Shown here: positions 7,226 through 8,843 of the stretch, in pieces
How the letters are laid out: each line of letters begins with the position of its first letter
Numbering within the stretch: position 1 is the first letter of the stretch
Origin: Alphaproteobacteria bacterium
Lineage (GTDB): Bacteria > Pseudomonadota > Alphaproteobacteria > SMXP01
Direction of reading: 5' to 3'
DNA: 8,843 nt
Assembly: GCA_028280675.1 (NCBI GenBank)
Contig: JANQLI010000075.1
Coordinates: forward strand, 1 to 8,843
Notes under the pieces: generated by a model
The model's database searches: none
The model's input: the letters and a program-made list of their open reading frames with translations, nothing else
Told to the model about the DNA's origin: nothing
Made by a program: the position numbers and the translations under genes

Positions 7226-7570
7226 TCACGCACCGATGGCGTCAGCATCCCGTTCGCCTGTGCGAATACGCACCGCTTGTTCAAGATCCAAAACAAATAT
7301 TTTTCCATCACCGATCTTGTCTGTACAGGCTGCGTGTTGAATCGTTTCAACCAATGCATCGGCAACATCATTCGTCACGGCAATCTCAACCTTAATTTTT
7401 GGCAAGAAAGCGACGTTATATTCGGCGCCGCGATAGACTTCCTTATGGCCTTTTTGGCGGCCATACCCTTTTACCTCACTCACGGTCATGCCCGTTACGC
7501 CTTTTTCAGATATAGCTTCCATAACATCGTCAAGTTTTGCGGGTTTGATGATTGCAATGATCAGTTTCAT
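7226..7570 (-). CDS. glnK: P-II family nitrogen regulatory protein, GlnK-like
   Basis: A 114-residue cytoplasmic trimeric signal protein that senses ATP/ADP and 2-oxoglutarate and relays nitrogen status. The T-loop carries the uridylylation Tyr at position 51 in YRGAEY. G37, Q39 and K58 plus the B-loop TDKIGDGKIF (83-92) and the IRTGE tail form the nucleotide site. Hydrophobic residues at positions 3 and 5 (MKLII) favour GlnK over GlnB, though Ala at 54 matches neither E. coli paralogue. B-loop Gly84 of E. coli is Asp here, which I believe recurs in alphaproteobacteria. The start at 7570 gives the family N-terminus, with GAGGT (7576-7580, minus strand) upstream. In-frame ATGs at 7582 and 7624 would add unconserved residues. 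No amtB or glnA is next to it; a dipeptidase gene follows. The GlnK versus GlnB label is tentative. Confidence 0.92.
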   Translation of the reverse strand: MKLIIAIIKPAKLDDVMEAISEKGVTGMTVSEVKGYGRQKGHKEVYRGAEYNVAFLPKIKVEIAVTNDVADALVETIQHAACTDKIGDGKIFVLDLEQAVRIRTGERDADAIGA

Positions 7571-7691
7571 GAGCGACCTCATCGACGTTGCGGGCACAGG
7601 AGAAAGCACCCAAGGGAGAGACAATCACGAGGGTAATCGTTCCGCAGCACAATGCAAGGCCCATATAAAAGCCCACGTTGAGAGTGTGTCT
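7571..7691 (-). promoter_or_regulatory. Upstream region of the P-II gene
   Basis: These 121 nt separate the methyltransferase stop from the P-II start, long enough for a separate promoter. I looked for a sigma-54 site (GG, 10 nt, GC). The nearest candidate, TGGGCC then TTGTGC on the minus strand, has the wrong spacing. A weak sigma-70-like pair TTGCAT, 16 nt, TACCCT is the best alternative. Neither is convincing, so read-through from the methyltransferase gene remains possible. Confidence 0.3.
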
Positions 7692-8426
7692 TCACTCTTT
7701 GCGCATATTGATCGCTGGATTGGTGACAGGCGAAGGCCGCAAAACCCGCAAACGCGGACGCTCGGCGCTGACCGAATAGATTTGTTTACCGGCTTCCATC
7801 AACAGTAATCCTGAAAATTGCGGCCACAGACGCGCGCCAATATTTTCCCAGGCAGTTGCTGATCGTGTCAGAACGTCATAACCGAAAGGCGGCATGTAAA
7901 GCGCGCGGTTCCAGCGTGTTGGGGTAAATTGCGAGTCGCGCATCAATTGCGTGAGCTGCCCGCGCGAGAAAGGACGGCCATGTCCAAACGGCGTGCCATC
8001 GAAACGCGCCCATACCCCGCGGCGGTTTGGTGTGATGATCAACAAACGGCCACTCGCGGTGAGCACGCGCCAAATTTCGCGCAAGAAAGGACGCACCATC
8101 TCACTGGTCTCAAGACCATGGACCAAGAGAATGCGGTCAATCGAGGCATCCGGCAAAGGGATATGCGTTTCATCCACAAGAGCTGTTTGATTCGCTGAGG
8201 CGACAGGCCAACGTGTCACGCCATGCCCAGCGAACATAAAATTGAGAACCCGTTCCGCTTGCCCCTGAAACGCATCCAAAAAGGGCGATGCATAGCCAAG
8301 ACCCAGAACGGAACAGTGCCGTACATCCGGCCAAAGCTCACGTAATTGCGGCGTCACGGTGCGCTCCACCACCCCACCGAGCGGTGTTTCGTAAAAATCA
8401 CGGAGATCAATGACATCAATCCGCAT
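7692..8426 (-). CDS. Class I SAM-dependent methyltransferase, type 11-like
   Basis: A 244-residue cytoplasmic protein with a methyltransferase fold of unknown substrate. Strand 1 and its loop read VLGLGYASPFL (40-50), strand 4 is PLPDASIDRILLVHGLE (90-106), and strand 5 and its loop are GRLLIITPNRRGVWAR (126-141), followed by TPFGHGRPFSRGQL. It resembles a family I know from alphaproteobacteria that often lies beside gloB, as here. The SAM loop has only G-L-G instead of the usual GxGxG, and the strand-2 region (NFMFAGHGV, 62-70) lacks the acidic residue that normally binds the ribose, so it may bind SAM differently or not be a catalyst. The start at 8426 is supported by GAGGA (8432-8436, minus strand) 5 nt upstream. 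The gene is divergent from gloB across 103 nt. Confidence 0.8.
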   Translation of the reverse strand: MRIDVIDLRDFYETPLGGVVERTVTPQLRELWPDVRHCSVLGLGYASPFLDAFQGQAERVLNFMFAGHGVTRWPVASANQTALVDETHIPLPDASIDRILLVHGLETSEMVRPFLREIWRVLTASGRLLIITPNRRGVWARFDGTPFGHGRPFSRGQLTQLMRDSQFTPTRWNRALYMPPFGYDVLTRSATAWENIGARLWPQFSGLLLMEAGKQIYSVSAERPRLRVLRPSPVTNPAINMRKE

Positions 8427-8463
8427 AAGTGTCCTCGCAACAAAGTGCTCTCTTGATCGTGCT

Positions 8464-8486
8464 TTATCTGCTAGTCTAGCAGATAA
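8464..8486. promoter_or_regulatory. Perfect 10-bp inverted repeat between methyltransferase and gloB
   Basis: TTATCTGCTA (8464-8473) and TAGCAGATAA (8477-8486) are exact reverse complements around the spacer GTC. The element sits near the middle of the 103-nt divergent intergenic region. No T-run follows in either direction, which favours an operator for a dimeric regulator over a terminator. A possible -10 TAAGAT (8484-8489) for gloB overlaps the right arm. Confidence 0.6.
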
Positions 8487-8529
8487 GATAGCGTATGGTG
8501 GAAGTTCTTACCAAAGTGTGAGCAAGAAA

Positions 8530-8843
8530 ATGACCGATTTGCAAATTCACATGTTTCCGGCGTTGAGCGATAATTACGGCTTCCTGATTCACGATGCTGA
8601 AATGGGCGTGACAGCGAGTATTGACACGCCCGATGTGACAGCGATCGAAGATGCCCTCGCGACGACGGGATGGACGCTTACGCATATTCTCAACACCCAC
8701 CATCATGCTGACCATGCAGGCGGCAATTTGCACCTGAAAGATAAAATGGGGTGTGTTGTGGTTGGCGCGAAAAATGACGCAGACCGTATTCCGGGAATCG
8801 ATATTCTTGTCAAAGATGGCGACCACTTTCAATTCGGCAAACA
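8530..8843 (+). CDS. gloB: Hydroxyacylglutathione hydrolase (glyoxalase II), 3' end outside window
   Basis: The enzyme would hydrolyse S-D-lactoylglutathione to D-lactate and glutathione, the second step of methylglyoxal detoxification. About 104 codons are visible and the frame stays open to the edge. The N-terminus reads MFPALSDNYGFLI, typical of the family. The metallo-beta-lactamase motif THHHADHAGG starts at T56, with H57 and H59 as ligands of the first metal and D61 and H62 of the second. Most GloB proteins have Trp before the motif Asp; here it is Ala. Start at 8530 is chosen for the family N-terminus; a GTG at 8518 in frame would add four residues. The ribosome binding site is weak (GAGCAAG). 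It is transcribed away from the methyltransferase gene and may be controlled by the inverted repeat upstream. Confidence 0.92.
   Translation, partial: MTDLQIHMFPALSDNYGFLIHDAEMGVTASIDTPDVTAIEDALATTGWTLTHILNTHHHADHAGGNLHLKDKMGCVVVGAKNDADRIPGIDILVKDGDHFQFGK

Noticed and set aside
7630..7670. Sigma-54 promoter upstream of the P-II gene
   Set aside because: The GG and GC elements are present but spaced 11 nt apart instead of 10, with poor flanking matches.
8476..8832. 118-codon open frame antisense to gloB
   Set aside because: The plus strand clearly encodes the GloB metal-binding motif; the antisense frame is a shadow.

Overview
The window looks like ordinary chromosome of an alphaproteobacterium. 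The evidence is a chorismate mutase-HisC-TyrC gene string converging on a DUF2125 gene, a metX-metW pair, a GlnK-type P-II protein, and a methyltransferase divergent from gloB. Base composition is near 50% G+C by eye and genes are packed tightly, with repeated 4-nt ATGA stop/start overlaps. I see no insertion sequence, phage gene, tRNA, rRNA or CRISPR array. Genus and order cannot be fixed from this alone.

Layout. Positions 1-897 (+) hold the 3' part of a DUF2125 envelope-type protein. From 3873 down to 894 (-) runs a three-gene aromatic amino acid operon: an AroQ chorismate mutase with a long C-terminal extension, a HisC-family aminotransferase and a TyrC prephenate/arogenate dehydrogenase. 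Together they would take chorismate to tyrosine, with the aminotransferase possibly also serving histidine or phenylalanine synthesis. A 198-nt divergent regulatory region (3874-4071) separates this operon from metX-metW (4072-5939, +), which acylates homoserine on the way to methionine. From 8426 down to 5942 (-) lie a class I methyltransferase, a P-II signal protein and an exported M19 dipeptidase. Divergent from these, gloB (glyoxalase II) starts at 8530 and runs off the right edge.

Points of interest. The chorismate mutase extension looks like a shrunken prephenate dehydratase/ACT module without the dehydratase Thr-Arg-Phe motif. The metX leader holds a strong hairpin that competes with a second possible pairing just upstream of the ribosome binding site. 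A perfect 10-bp inverted repeat with a 3-nt spacer sits between the methyltransferase and gloB. The methyltransferase has a non-standard SAM-binding loop. A P-II gene lies 30 nt upstream of a secreted dipeptidase gene with no amtB or glnA visible. None of these proves a new system. The chorismate mutase extension, the metX leader and the gloB-side palindrome most deserve a check.
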